64,000 bases of DNA. It comes from Calothrix sp. NIES-3974. GTDB taxonomy: Bacteria; Cyanobacteriota; Cyanobacteriia; Cyanobacteriales; Nostocaceae. The stretch covers positions 4,154,001 through 4,218,000 of the forward strand of contig NZ_AP018254.1 of assembly GCF_002368395.1 (NCBI RefSeq), written 5' to 3'. The notes under the pieces are model-generated. The model was given only the letters and a program-made list of their open reading frames with translations, was not told where the DNA came from and did no database searches. Of the stretch, positions 18,031 through 26,145 are shown one piece after another. The position numbers and the translations under genes were made by a program. How positions within the stretch are numbered: the first letter of the stretch is position 1; each line of letters opens with the position of its first letter.

Positions 18031-20172
18031 ATGATTTGCTGCCTTAATCCCGATTGCCAACATCCCATAAATCCTGACGGAAATCAATACTGTCAGAGTT
18101 GCAGCGCTCCTCTGACTCCTCTTTTACGTGGACATTATCGTGTTACAGAAGTACTGTCTGATGAGGGAGGATTTGGTCGAACCTATCTTGCTCATGATGT
18201 TGATAAATTAAATGAGAACTGTGTGGTTAAGCAATTAGCACCAAAGGTGCAGGGTACTTGGGCTTTAAACAAAGCAATTGAATTATTTAAGGAAGAAGCT
18301 AAACGCTTGCAAGAATTGGGTCAACATCCACAAATTCCTACTCTTTTAGCTTATTTTGAATACGATGGGTATTTGTATCTAGTGCAAGAATTTATTGAAG
18401 GGGAAAATTTGTTTCGAGAGTTACAAAAATATGGTTGCTTTGATGAAGTAAAAATCCATCAGGTATTAGTTGATGTTCTTCCCCTCTTAAAGTTTATCCA
18501 TGACCGGGGAGTTATTCATCGTGATATAAAACCGCAAAATATCATGCGTCGCTCTCTTCTCAATGTTTCCCGTGGTAGTAAACCACCTGGACAGGCTTAT
18601 GGGCGGTATTCTCTGGTGAATAATCAAGCTAATAATAGCAGCGAATTAGTATTAATTGATTTTGGTGCTTCTAAACAATTAACAGCGACGGTACAAACGA
18701 AACCAGGAACGACAATCGGTTCCTTTGGTTACAGTCCGATTGAACAAATTAATGGAGGGGAAGCCTATCCCAGTAGTGATTTATTTAGTTTAGGAGCCAC
18801 TTGTTTCCATTTGATGAGTGGTATTTCTCCCTTTCAATTATGGGCTGAGTATGGTTATGGTTGGGTTCATAATTGGCGTAACTATTTAAAATATCCAGTT
18901 AGTCAAGAATTTGGGTATATTCTGGATAAATTACTCAAAAAAGATATTCAGGAACGTTATGTCTGTAGCGATGAGGTATTAGAAGATTTAGAAAATATTG
19001 CCATTTCTTTGCAAGCTACCCCTCAACTTCCCCTACCCTCTGCTTCTAACTCATCGCTTTCCAAATCCTCCCAAAATCGGTTAAAGTTATTTTCTTTCCC
19101 CTTCAATGGTCAACTGCAACAATTAAATTTTATTCAGTCTTTAGGTCAGCACCAATTAATACAAACCCTAATTATTAGTGGATTGGTGATTTTAGTGAGT
19201 GTGATTGGTTCGCAAATCTATGGTTATGTGCGGTATCGTGTATTTCCTTCCCCACCAAGTTTTTTGATTCGCAGTTTGCCAAGTAGCATGTTTCTCCAAC
19301 AAACCCTGTCTACAGGTTCCGGGGGGGTAATATCCGTAGCAATTAGTGGCGATGCCAATATTTTGGCTAGCGCTAACCGCGATCGCAATATTATTTTATG
19401 GAATTTAGATACAGGTCAACGAATGCAAGCTTTTCCGGGTCATGACCAGACGATTAACCATATCAGTTTTAGTCCTGACGGGAAAACCTTAGCGAGTGCA
19501 AGTAGCGACCAAACCGTCAAGCTGTGGAATCCGATTACGGGTCGGGAATTACGAGTATTTCGCGGTCATACGGGAACTGTCAGTGATGTCGCATTTTCCC
19601 CCGATAACCGAGTTTTAGCTAGTACCAGCTACGATACCACTATTAAACTATGGAACCTGAGTACGGGGGAGGAAATTCGCACCTTTCACGGACATACAGA
19701 CCGGGTGTTGTCAATTGCTTTTAGTCCCGATGGGAAAATTTTCGCCACCAGTAGTAGCGATCGCACCATCAAATTATGGAATCCCTTTACAGGTGAAGAA
19801 GTTCGCACACTCCGAGGACATGGAGATAATGTCATGCATGTGGCTTTTAGTCCCGATGGTAAAACCCTAGCGAGTGCAAGTAGCGACAATACCGTTAAAA
19901 TCTGGAATATTGCCAACGGAACTGAAATTCGCACCCTTACAGGTCACCAAGGTACGGTTTGGTCGGTGGTTTACAGCATGAATGCCACCATGTTAGCCAG
20001 TGGTGGTAGCGATGATAGTATTAAACTCTGGAATCCCTTCAATGGAGAAGAAATACGTACCCTCACCGGACATACAGACCGGGTAGATGCGATCGCCTTT
20101 AGTCCCGACGGCAAAATTCTAGCCAGTGGTAGCAAGGATGGCACAATTAAAATTTGGCGGGTTTCACCGTGA
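18031..20172 (+). CDS. Transmembrane serine/threonine kinase with zinc ribbon and WD40 propeller
   Basis: 713 residues in four parts. A zinc ribbon (Cys4, Cys9, Cys21, Cys24) opens the protein. A Hanks-type kinase spans about 35-330: GGFGRTYLA glycine loop, Lys67 in CVVKQL, HRDIKPQN with Asp165, DFG at 210-212, then GSFGYSPIEQ. One transmembrane helix lies near 378-398. Seven WD40 units fill about 430-713, each with a form of SPDGKxLASxSxDxTIKLWN, enough for a closed propeller. With the kinase inside, the propeller would face the periplasm or lumen, the shape of a receptor kinase. All key kinase residues are present. Ligand and substrates are unknown. Multiplied kinases of this type are common in filamentous cyanobacteria. 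Confidence 0.93.
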   Translation: MICCLNPDCQHPINPDGNQYCQSCSAPLTPLLRGHYRVTEVLSDEGGFGRTYLAHDVDKLNENCVVKQLAPKVQGTWALNKAIELFKEEAKRLQELGQHPQIPTLLAYFEYDGYLYLVQEFIEGENLFRELQKYGCFDEVKIHQVLVDVLPLLKFIHDRGVIHRDIKPQNIMRRSLLNVSRGSKPPGQAYGRYSLVNNQANNSSELVLIDFGASKQLTATVQTKPGTTIGSFGYSPIEQINGGEAYPSSDLFSLGATCFHLMSGISPFQLWAEYGYGWVHNWRNYLKYPVSQEFGYILDKLLKKDIQERYVCSDEVLEDLENIAISLQATPQLPLPSASNSSLSKSSQNRLKLFSFPFNGQLQQLNFIQSLGQHQLIQTLIISGLVILVSVIGSQIYGYVRYRVFPSPPSFLIRSLPSSMFLQQTLSTGSGGVISVAISGDANILASANRDRNIILWNLDTGQRMQAFPGHDQTINHISFSPDGKTLASASSDQTVKLWNPITGRELRVFRGHTGTVSDVAFSPDNRVLASTSYDTTIKLWNLSTGEEIRTFHGHTDRVLSIAFSPDGKIFATSSSDRTIKLWNPFTGEEVRTLRGHGDNVMHVAFSPDGKTLASASSDNTVKIWNIANGTEIRTLTGHQGTVWSVVYSMNATMLASGGSDDSIKLWNPFNGEEIRTLTGHTDRVDAIAFSPDGKILASGSKDGTIKIWRVSP

Positions 20173-20498
20173 TGGGATTTTGGATTTTAGATTTTGGATT
20201 AGCGTGAATTCGACAGCGCTCAAAGAATCCCTCTCCAAAGCTCTCTTCCTTGGGGTGAGGTTCATCGAACGATTGAAAACTATGAATTTTCTGCCCCTCT
20301 CCATTCTGGAGAGGGGTTGGTGAGTCGGTTTTTTAGAGACGACCCGTCGGGTCGTCTCTACTGTCCCAATTCAGCAACGTCCACCCAAATTGCAATTTTT
20401 GAATTAAGCTAAATTAATACTGAAGGTCATAGTATACGCATCAGAAATTTTCGATACTGGTAGTGAACATAATTAATTAAAATCCTTTGGGGAACGCT
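20173..20498. other. Intergenic region with two strong hairpins
   Basis: CCCCTCTCC and GGAGAGGGG (20294-20302, 20308-20316) form a 9-bp stem with a 5-nt loop; the same motif recurs as CCCTCTCCG/CGGAGAGGG at 21851-21874. A 27-nt palindrome follows at 20334. TTTTGGATT units lie at 20173-20200. The transaldolase promoter should be in 20361-20498. Confidence 0.55.
20334..20360. repeat. 27-nt palindrome, GACCCG-centre type
   Basis: TAGAGACGACCCG, a central T, then CGGGTCGTCTCTA: 13-bp perfect arms. Same centre as the copies at 23191 and 41049 but with AGAG instead of ACAG near the tips, changed on both sides so pairing is kept. Confidence 0.85.
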
Positions 20499-21662
20499 AT
20501 GACTAGGAATTTACTAGAACAGCTACGGGAAATGACCGTTGTAGTGGCTGATACAGGAGATATTCAAGCGATTGAGCAGTTTAAACCGCAGGATGCAACT
20601 ACTAATCCTTCCTTGATTACTGCGGCTGCACAAATGCCACAATATCAGGAAATTGTGGATGAAACCCTGAAACAAGCTAAAGCCGATGCGGGTTCGGGTG
20701 CAAAGGATGGAGATGTTGTCACCTTAGCCTTTGAACGGTTAGCGGTTGCGTTTGGGAAGAGAATTTTAGAAATTATTCCCGGACGGGTTTCGACGGAAGT
20801 GGATGCCCGTTTGTCCTATGATACCAATGGAACTGTGGAAAAGGCCCGCTATTTAATTTCCGAATACGAAAAAGCCGGAATTAACCGCGATCGCATTTTA
20901 ATTAAAATCGCTTCCACCTGGGAAGGTATTCAAGCTGCTTCCCAATTGGAAAAGGAGGGTATCCATTGTAACTTGACCTTACTATTTGGTTTACATCAAG
21001 CGATCGCCTGTGCAGAAGCTGGTGTAACTTTGATATCCCCCTTTGTCGGTCGAATTTTGGATTGGTACAAACAAAAATATCAACGGGAATATGTGGGTGC
21101 AGATGACCCTGGTGTTCAGTCGGTGACTAAGATTTATAACTATTACAAAAAATTTGGTTATCAGACCGAGGTAATGGGTGCAAGTTTTCGCAATATTTCG
21201 GAAATTCGTGAGTTAGCAGGTTGCGATTTATTAACAATTTCCCCCAGTTTATTAGGAGAATTAGCAGCAACCGTTGAAGAGCTACCAAGAAAATTAGATG
21301 GGAATCAAGCCCAAAAAATGGATATCAGCAAAATTGCGATGGATGCATCTGTATTTGCGACTATGCACGCACAGGATGAAATGGCATCGGCAAAACTTGA
21401 TGAAGGTATTAAGGGGTTTACAAAGGCTTTAGAAAATCTGGAGTCTTTGTTAGCAAAACGCCTGGCTAAGTTGAGTGGTGAAAGTATTATTCATCATGCC
21501 ACAGAAGATATTTTCCACGTTTATGATTTGGATGGTGACGGTTATATTACCAGGGAAGAGTGGATGGGTACGGATGCGGTTTTTGATGCCCTAGATACTG
21601 ATAAAGATGGTAAAATTACCCCCGATGAAATGAATGCAGGTTTTGGAGTCGTTTTACATTAA
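20499..21662 (+). CDS. tal: Transaldolase with two C-terminal EF-hands
   Basis: 387 residues from ATG at 20499. Residues 1-320 are a class I (TalB-type) transaldolase barrel of the pentose phosphate pathway, moving a dihydroxyacetone unit between sugar phosphates: [23 protein letters not shown], Schiff-base Lys136 in [29 protein letters not shown] and [10 protein letters not shown]. The tail carries two canonical EF-hand loops at about 343-354 ([12 protein letters not shown]) and 366-377 ([12 protein letters not shown]), each with acidic residues at positions 1, 3, 5 and 12. This suggests calcium control or stabilisation and is known in some cyanobacterial transaldolases. No opc or zwf gene is adjacent in this window. 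Confidence 0.95.
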   Translation: MTRNLLEQLREMTVVVADTGDIQAIEQFKPQDATTNPSLITAAAQMPQYQEIVDETLKQAKADAGSGAKDGDVVTLAFERLAVAFGKRILEIIPGRVSTEVDARLSYDTNGTVEKARYLISEYEKAGINRDRILIKIASTWEGIQAASQLEKEGIHCNLTLLFGLHQAIACAEAGVTLISPFVGRILDWYKQKYQREYVGADDPGVQSVTKIYNYYKKFGYQTEVMGASFRNISEIRELAGCDLLTISPSLLGELAATVEELPRKLDGNQAQKMDISKIAMDASVFATMHAQDEMASAKLDEGIKGFTKALENLESLLAKRLAKLSGESIIHHATEDIFHVYDLDGDGYITREEWMGTDAVFDALDTDKDGKITPDEMNAGFGVVLH

Positions 21663-21686
21663 GTTACACTCGAACACGTTGATTCT

Positions 21687-21790
21687 CAGGGGTTTGTAGT
21701 AGTAGCTTTAGCTCCAAAAAAGCTTTAATATAAAGGCCCTATACCCGCAGGGTTGTCATAGACTAGCGCTACCACGTGCCTTTTTTTACC
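21687..21790 (+). repeat. Interspersed repeat (intact copy)
   Basis: Shares CAGGGGTTTGTAGTAGT, AAAAGCTTTA, TATAAA, CCCGCAGGGTTGTC and TAGACTAG with GTGCCTTTTTT at the end with 37711-37925, where the same unit is interrupted between CTATA and CCCGCAG by a 108-bp element. It serves as the empty-site comparison for that insertion. Confidence 0.75.
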
Positions 21791-21934
21791 CATTAAAATT
21801 AATGACATGGAGTACTAGTACAACTTAGCTTCGATGAACCTCACCCCAATCCCTCTCCGATATTACGGAGAGGGACGGGAAAATCCGTTGTTGTAACTAA
21901 AAATCAATGTTTCCAAAGCCTTTCCCAGTTGTTG

Positions 21935-22024
21935 TAATATCGATTATCTTGTACTTTGAAATAAATGAAACTAAAATAATCAACGGCTACAGCCCCTGAT
22001 ATGTAGCAAGGATTAGCGTAAACT
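21935..22024 (+). repeat. 90-bp repeat family, copy 1
   Basis: Shares TAATATCGATTAT, GTACTTTG, AATAAATGAAAC, AATAATCAACGG and TTAGCGTAAAC in order with 61570-61662 (same strand) and 23063-23154 (opposite strand). Confidence 0.75.
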
Positions 22025-22215
22025 ATATAAGGGGATTCAAGAGGGGTTATTTGAAACCGTCGTAGCAAGCTTCTTCGTAGGAGTACTCAAGTTCTATTAG
22101 CCTATTTCGTCTCCTGTATTCTTTAAAAATACTTTCCATCAAGTTTTCTTAAAATTACAATAAACCGTAGTTATTCATACTTTTCCTATTTACCCACCAG
22201 TTTTAGGATCGAAGT

Positions 22216-23031
22216 ATGAAGATAATAAAAATCAGTGATAATAACCGCCTTTTAACTGACAGAATCAGATGGAAAGGATTGATACCCCAAAACCTATTCA
22301 GGAAAGCTTTATGCCTTGGACAGATTGTACTATTAATTATTGGTTGTACAGAGGGAGATAATTATCCAAAAAGCGACACCAAGGAAGTAGTACAAAAGTC
22401 GAATGTATCCCAATTAATTAACGAAACCAAACAAAAACAAACCGCAAAAGTTTTATTTGAGCAGGGAAATGATTTATTACAAGCTCAAAAATATTCAGAG
22501 GCCATAGAATTATATAATCGCGCCCTAGCAATTAAACCAGACTATGATCGGGTATGGGTGAATCACGGCAACGCACTTACAGCCTTACGGCAATACGAAA
22601 AAGCGATCGCATCCTACGAAACAGCCATCAAGTACAATCCCCAAATGGAAGAAGCCTGGTATAATCGGGGCAATGCCTTGAGTTCTCTCCAACAATACCA
22701 CCAAGCGATCGCATCCTACACACAAGCAATCAAGATTCAACCTCAAAAGCACGAAGCTTGGATTAATAAAGGTATTGCCCTCGCGAAAATCCAAAAATAT
22801 CAACAGGCGATCGCAGCTTACGACCAAGCCATTCACATCAAACCCAATCAAGATTTAGCCTACTACAATAAAGCCTGTGCCTATGCCTTGCAAAATCAAC
22901 CAGAACAGGCCATCACCAACCTGCAAAAAGCGATACAATTAGCACCTGGTAAATATACTCAACTCGCCCAAACTGACGGTGATTTCCATCAAATCCGCAA
23001 CCACCCCAAATTTCAAGCTTTATTAAAGTAA
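22216..23031 (+). CDS. TPR-repeat lipoprotein
   Basis: 271 residues. After a polar 30-residue start, a hydrophobic segment ends in LLIIGC (about residues 38-43), a plausible lipobox with the Cys as lipid attachment, so the mature protein would be membrane-tethered outside the cytoplasm. Residues 75-255 hold about five TPR units, three of them highly alike (YEKAIASYETAIKYNP, YHQAIASYTQAIKIQP, YQQAIAAYDQAIHIKP), with HIP1 octamers embedded in the coding repeats. The long pre-lipobox region suggests a later start is possible, but no better ATG is visible. Role unknown. Inverted copies of a 90-bp repeat flank the gene. Confidence 0.8.
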   Translation: MKIIKISDNNRLLTDRIRWKGLIPQNLFRKALCLGQIVLLIIGCTEGDNYPKSDTKEVVQKSNVSQLINETKQKQTAKVLFEQGNDLLQAQKYSEAIELYNRALAIKPDYDRVWVNHGNALTALRQYEKAIASYETAIKYNPQMEEAWYNRGNALSSLQQYHQAIASYTQAIKIQPQKHEAWINKGIALAKIQKYQQAIAAYDQAIHIKPNQDLAYYNKACAYALQNQPEQAITNLQKAIQLAPGKYTQLAQTDGDFHQIRNHPKFQALLK

Positions 23032-23062
23032 ATAAAGTGAGTTGGGAGTGGGGGGAGTATTA

Positions 23063-23154
23063 TCATTTACGCTAATGGTTGCTAGATATCAGGAGCTATA
23101 ACCGTTGATTATTCTAGTTTCATTTATTTCAAAGTAAAAGAGAATCGATATTAC
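23063..23154 (-). repeat. 90-bp repeat family, copy 2 (inverted)
   Basis: Inverse of 21935-22024: TTTACGCTAATGG, CCGTTGATTATT, GTTTCATTTATTTC, AATCGATATTA. It abuts CTCGTGAGAAATCC at 23154, a lone end of the 110-bp family. Confidence 0.75.
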
Positions 23155-23190
23155 TCGTGAGAAATCCAGGAAAACTACTCCCTACTCCCT

Positions 23191-23219
23191 GTACAGACGA
23201 CCCGTCGGGTCGTCTGTAC
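23191..23219. repeat. 29-nt palindrome, GACCCG-centre type
   Basis: GTACAGACGACCCG, a central T, then CGGGTCGTCTGTAC: 14-bp perfect arms. Exact inverse of the copy at 41049 over 27 nt. Confidence 0.85.
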
Positions 23220-23305
23220 TGTAATCGCCTTTTTTCCGGTTTTTTTCGCCAAAAAGTTAATCCTTGATGAATAGATGGGCACAATGAACACAGGACATTA
23301 CGGGG

Positions 23306-24595
23306 ATGGAAGGAGTGCCGGAAAAATCAATGCAGGGAAATTTGAATGAGATAGATATTTGTAGCATTCTGCAATTAATCGAATTAGGTCAACGTACGGG
23401 ATTATTGTATATAGAAGCCGATTTAGAGCCTAATTCCCGTCAGCGTTCAATTAACTTACGGCAATATCGGCTACTAATAAATACCCCTAGGCAAATATCC
23501 CATCTCTCATGGTTGATATTTTGCGATCGCGGTGAAATAATTTACGCTACTGATTTTCATGGGTCAGTAAATAGCAGTCATTCCCGTTTAGATGATTATT
23601 TGCGTCACTATCGAGTTAAGCTACCATCACCCATCATCCAGTCAGCATCTACTTGGCAAGATGATTTTCCCTTCAACGCACCCGAATATGAGAATTTGTG
23701 GATGTTGTTGAACCAAGATATCATCAATACAAACCAAGCCCGAACCATTTTAACAGGGTTGATTCGGGAAACAATTTTTGAGTTATTGGATATTAGGGGG
23801 GGAAAGTTTGTTTTTCAGGAAGGAATAAAATTAACACCGAAATTAGACGCTTGGGAAATTACTCCCCTCATCCAAGAGATGAATCAGCAACTACGCAATT
23901 GGCAACTGTTATTTCCCCATATTCAATCACCCCAGCAGTTACCCCAACTGCGGAATCCAGAACGGGTTCGAGCTTCCTTACCAGCTAATACAGTCCAAAA
24001 ATTGCAACGATGGGCTGATGGTAAAACATCCCTCCGTCGTTTGTCGCGAATGCTACATCGCGATATCCTTGTGGTGGGGAAGGCGATTTATCCCTACGTT
24101 CAACAGGGATTTGTACAACTGCTTCCCCCATCCTCCTATCAATTATCTGCCAATTTCCCGTCCCATCATGACCAACCATCCCGTCGTGTACTATGCTTGG
24201 GTGAACCCATACCAGAATCTCTGCAATCAATCCTCCTAGCCAAAGGTTATCAGGCGATCGCAATTCCGAATTCCAGTGATTCCCTCCTGCGATTATTCGA
24301 TATCCAGCCAAATTTCATACTGTTACACGTCAGTGTTTGTGATGATAAAATTTATGACCTTTGTGGGATGCTACGCTACTCCCAAACATTTAAATTTGTT
24401 CCCATTATTATACTTTGCCCCGAAGATGGGTATATTAATCGTGTCCGCGCTCAAAGCTCTGGAGCCACGGATTTTTTATCTATACCCTGTCAGGACAGTG
24501 AATTGATTATGTTAATTGAAAAACACCTTAACCATCATGTTCATAACCATGTCCAGCAAAACCAACACTTGTCGATTGCGGTCAATATAAAGTAA
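23306..24595 (+). CDS. hmpA: PatA-like response regulator (DUF4388/PATAN plus degenerate receiver)
   Basis: 429 residues, first gene of a chemosensory cluster. The N-terminus (MQGNLNEIDICSILQLIELGQRTGLLYIE) is the DUF4388/PATAN start found in PatA, PixG and PilG; the middle is the helical PATAN region, and residues 294-412 have the length and pattern of a CheY receiver. That receiver lacks its chemistry: the acidic pair after VLC is Gly299-Glu300, the phosphoacceptor Asp is His341 (FILLHVSV instead of xILLDVxM), and the conserved Lys is Ile393 (SIPC instead of TKPF). So it probably cannot be phosphorylated. hmp naming is by gene order and family only. A ptx or third Che cluster is possible. 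Followed by a 572-bp gap. Confidence 0.78.
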   Translation: MEGVPEKSMQGNLNEIDICSILQLIELGQRTGLLYIEADLEPNSRQRSINLRQYRLLINTPRQISHLSWLIFCDRGEIIYATDFHGSVNSSHSRLDDYLRHYRVKLPSPIIQSASTWQDDFPFNAPEYENLWMLLNQDIINTNQARTILTGLIRETIFELLDIRGGKFVFQEGIKLTPKLDAWEITPLIQEMNQQLRNWQLLFPHIQSPQQLPQLRNPERVRASLPANTVQKLQRWADGKTSLRRLSRMLHRDILVVGKAIYPYVQQGFVQLLPPSSYQLSANFPSHHDQPSRRVLCLGEPIPESLQSILLAKGYQAIAIPNSSDSLLRLFDIQPNFILLHVSVCDDKIYDLCGMLRYSQTFKFVPIIILCPEDGYINRVRAQSSGATDFLSIPCQDSELIMLIEKHLNHHVHNHVQQNQHLSIAVNIK

Positions 24596-24937
24596 AAAAT
24601 GTTATCACAGAATCAATCAGTGGTGACATAAACCTTGTATTAACAGTAAACAGTATAAATGGGTAGGCTCACGGGAGCAGGCTGCATTGAATGGCTATCA
24701 GTCTTGATTACATCATCTGATACTAATAGCTCATAACTGATAACTGTTTAAAAAAACAAAACTTATCCACAGACTAACTAAACCCTATCCAGTTTGAAAA
24801 CCGTAGTTCCTAGTCGCGATTATGAGATTGCTACCGTCGCCATGACGAAAACTCCTGTTTTGATTATGGACGAGGTTTATTTACGTCATTGATAGGTAAG
24901 GTAGTAATCCTAACGCCCTATTTGTAATGATTGCGTA

Positions 24938-25050
24938 ACCTGGATTGCCACGAGCAAATAGCAAGTGTTGAGTAACGGATTTTACCTAATTCCCCACTCA
25001 TCACTCCCAACTCCCTCTCGATATTCAAGAGATTCGTGAGAAATACGGGT
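24938..25050 (+). mobile_element. Roughly 110-bp repeat family, copy C
   Basis: ACCTGGATTgccACGAG at one end and TTCGTGAGAAATACGGGT at the other, flanked by TA on both sides (24936-24937 and 25051-25052). TTGAGTAACGGATT is shared with copies B and E. The TA flanks match insertion at TA dinucleotides as for Tc1/IS630-type MITEs. Confidence 0.65.
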
Positions 25051-25148
25051 TAAGTATCAAAAAGTCAACTAATAAAATTAATTTATACATTAAATGCACA
25101 AAATGCTGGCGGGGAAATCAGGGAATGTCCAGATGGGACATCTACATC

Positions 25149-25154
25149 AGGAGG
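25149..25154 (+). promoter_or_regulatory. Ribosome-binding site of the CheY gene
   Basis: AGGAGG lies 13 bases before the ATG at 25168, with a small hairpin (25125-25141) just upstream that could affect access. Confidence 0.5.
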
Positions 25155-25167
25155 TAGATAAGCATTT

Positions 25168-25533
25168 ATGAGTACAGTGCTGATTGTGGAAGATAGTATC
25201 GCCCAAAGGGAGATGATTACCGACCTCCTGAAAGCGAGTGGATTAACGGTGACACATGCAAGTGATGGAGTCGAAGCGTTAGAAGCAATTTTAACCGCAC
25301 CTCCAGATTTAGTGGTACTTGATATTGTCATGCCGAGGATGAATGGTTACGAAGTTTGTCGTCGGCTGAAATCTGACCCAAAAACTCAAAATGTCCCGGT
25401 GGTCATGTGTTCGTCAAAGGGCGAAGAATTTGATCGTTACTGGGGAATGAAACAAGGTGCGGATGCTTATATTGCCAAACCATTCCAACCAACGGAATTA
25501 GTTGGTACTGTGAAACAACTGCTGCGTGGATGA
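25168..25533 (+). CDS. hmpB: CheY-like single-domain response regulator
   Basis: 121 residues, a complete receiver: acidic pair in VEDSIAQRE, phosphoacceptor Asp52 in LVVLDIVMP, Ser82/Ser83 at the switch position, Lys104 in YIAKPF. Unlike the PatA-like protein upstream, it should be fully able to accept phosphate from the CheA at 29.8 kb. In Pil/Hmp systems this component (PilH, PixH, HmpB) works with the PatA-like regulator in steering type IV pilus activity. Its stop codon overlaps the CheW start in an ATGA, so the two are translationally coupled. Confidence 0.92.
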   Translation: MSTVLIVEDSIAQREMITDLLKASGLTVTHASDGVEALEAILTAPPDLVVLDIVMPRMNGYEVCRRLKSDPKTQNVPVVMCSSKGEEFDRYWGMKQGADAYIAKPFQPTELVGTVKQLLRG

Positions 25534-26129
25534 TGAGGTACATGGAGATGATGGTGACTCAACCAGATTTTTTCCCCGGTAGTGGTGAAGAACAATTTCG
25601 TCCCGAATTTCAGGTCGAAAGTCCTGAAGGTGAATTACACTTAAGATTCTTGATTCCCTCCCACCAGGAATTTGCCCTATTAGCTACCGGGATTCGGGAG
25701 GTAATTGAACTTAGTCCTGACCGGATTACACCAATACCAAATGCATCTCCTTTACTGTTGGGTACTCTCAATTTACGAGGACGGGTAATTTGGGTTGCCG
25801 ATTTAGGACAATTTTTGGGGGAACCAACCTCACTAAATACAGATCGAGCGGAGATACCCGTAATTGCCATTGAGGAGCAGGATACAATTGTTGGTTTAGC
25901 TGTGGATGAAATTGGCGGGATGGATTGGTTGGATATGCAAAATTTAGTACCACCGAGTAACGTTCCCGATACGATGGCTCCGTTTTTGCGGGGTGAGTGG
26001 AGGCTAAATCGAGACAATACCCAGGGAAAAACCAGTTCAAAGGGAGAATCACCACCCCAGCAAGTTTCCCAATGTTTGCGGCTATTAGACCAAACCGCAA
26101 TTTTACGCAGTGCCCGATGGGTAGGATGA
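25530..26129 (+). CDS. hmpC: CheW-like adaptor
   Basis: 199 residues, longer than a minimal CheW (about 155-170). The fold markers are [24 protein letters not shown], the P[19 protein letters not shown] motif that contacts CheA and receptors, and [19 protein letters not shown]. Extra residues lie at the N-terminus (before about 30) and in a loop rich in Ser/Gly near 168-178. It bridges the MCP and CheA. The first Met overlaps the CheY stop by four bases; later in-frame Met codons at residues 5-8 are preceded by GGAG and could also serve. The MCP gene begins 16 bases after its stop. Confidence 0.9.
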   Translation: MMRYMEMMVTQPDFFPGSGEEQFRPEFQVESPEGELHLRFLIPSHQEFALLATGIREVIELSPDRITPIPNASPLLLGTLNLRGRVIWVADLGQFLGEPTSLNTDRAEIPVIAIEEQDTIVGLAVDEIGGMDWLDMQNLVPPSNVPDTMAPFLRGEWRLNRDNTQGKTSSKGESPPQQVSQCLRLLDQTAILRSARWVG

Positions 26130-26145
26130 AATACGGAGAGAGAAA

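Larger units (their letters stand above)
21663..22215. other. Intergenic repeat-rich region
   Basis: Three repeats in a row: 21687-21790, a family also found split at 37711-37925; the CCCTCTCCG hairpin at 21851-21874; and 21935-22024, the first copy of a 90-bp family. The promoter of the TPR lipoprotein gene should lie between 22100 and 22215. No gene seen. Confidence 0.6.
24596..25167. other. Gap between PatA-like and CheY genes, holding a mobile repeat
   Basis: Contains copy C of the 110-bp family (24938-25050). Just before the CheY start, ATGTCC and GGACAT (25125-25130, 25136-25141) can pair and an AGGAGG lies at 25149. The gap is long enough that the CheY-CheW-MCP genes probably have their own promoter. 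Confidence 0.55.
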
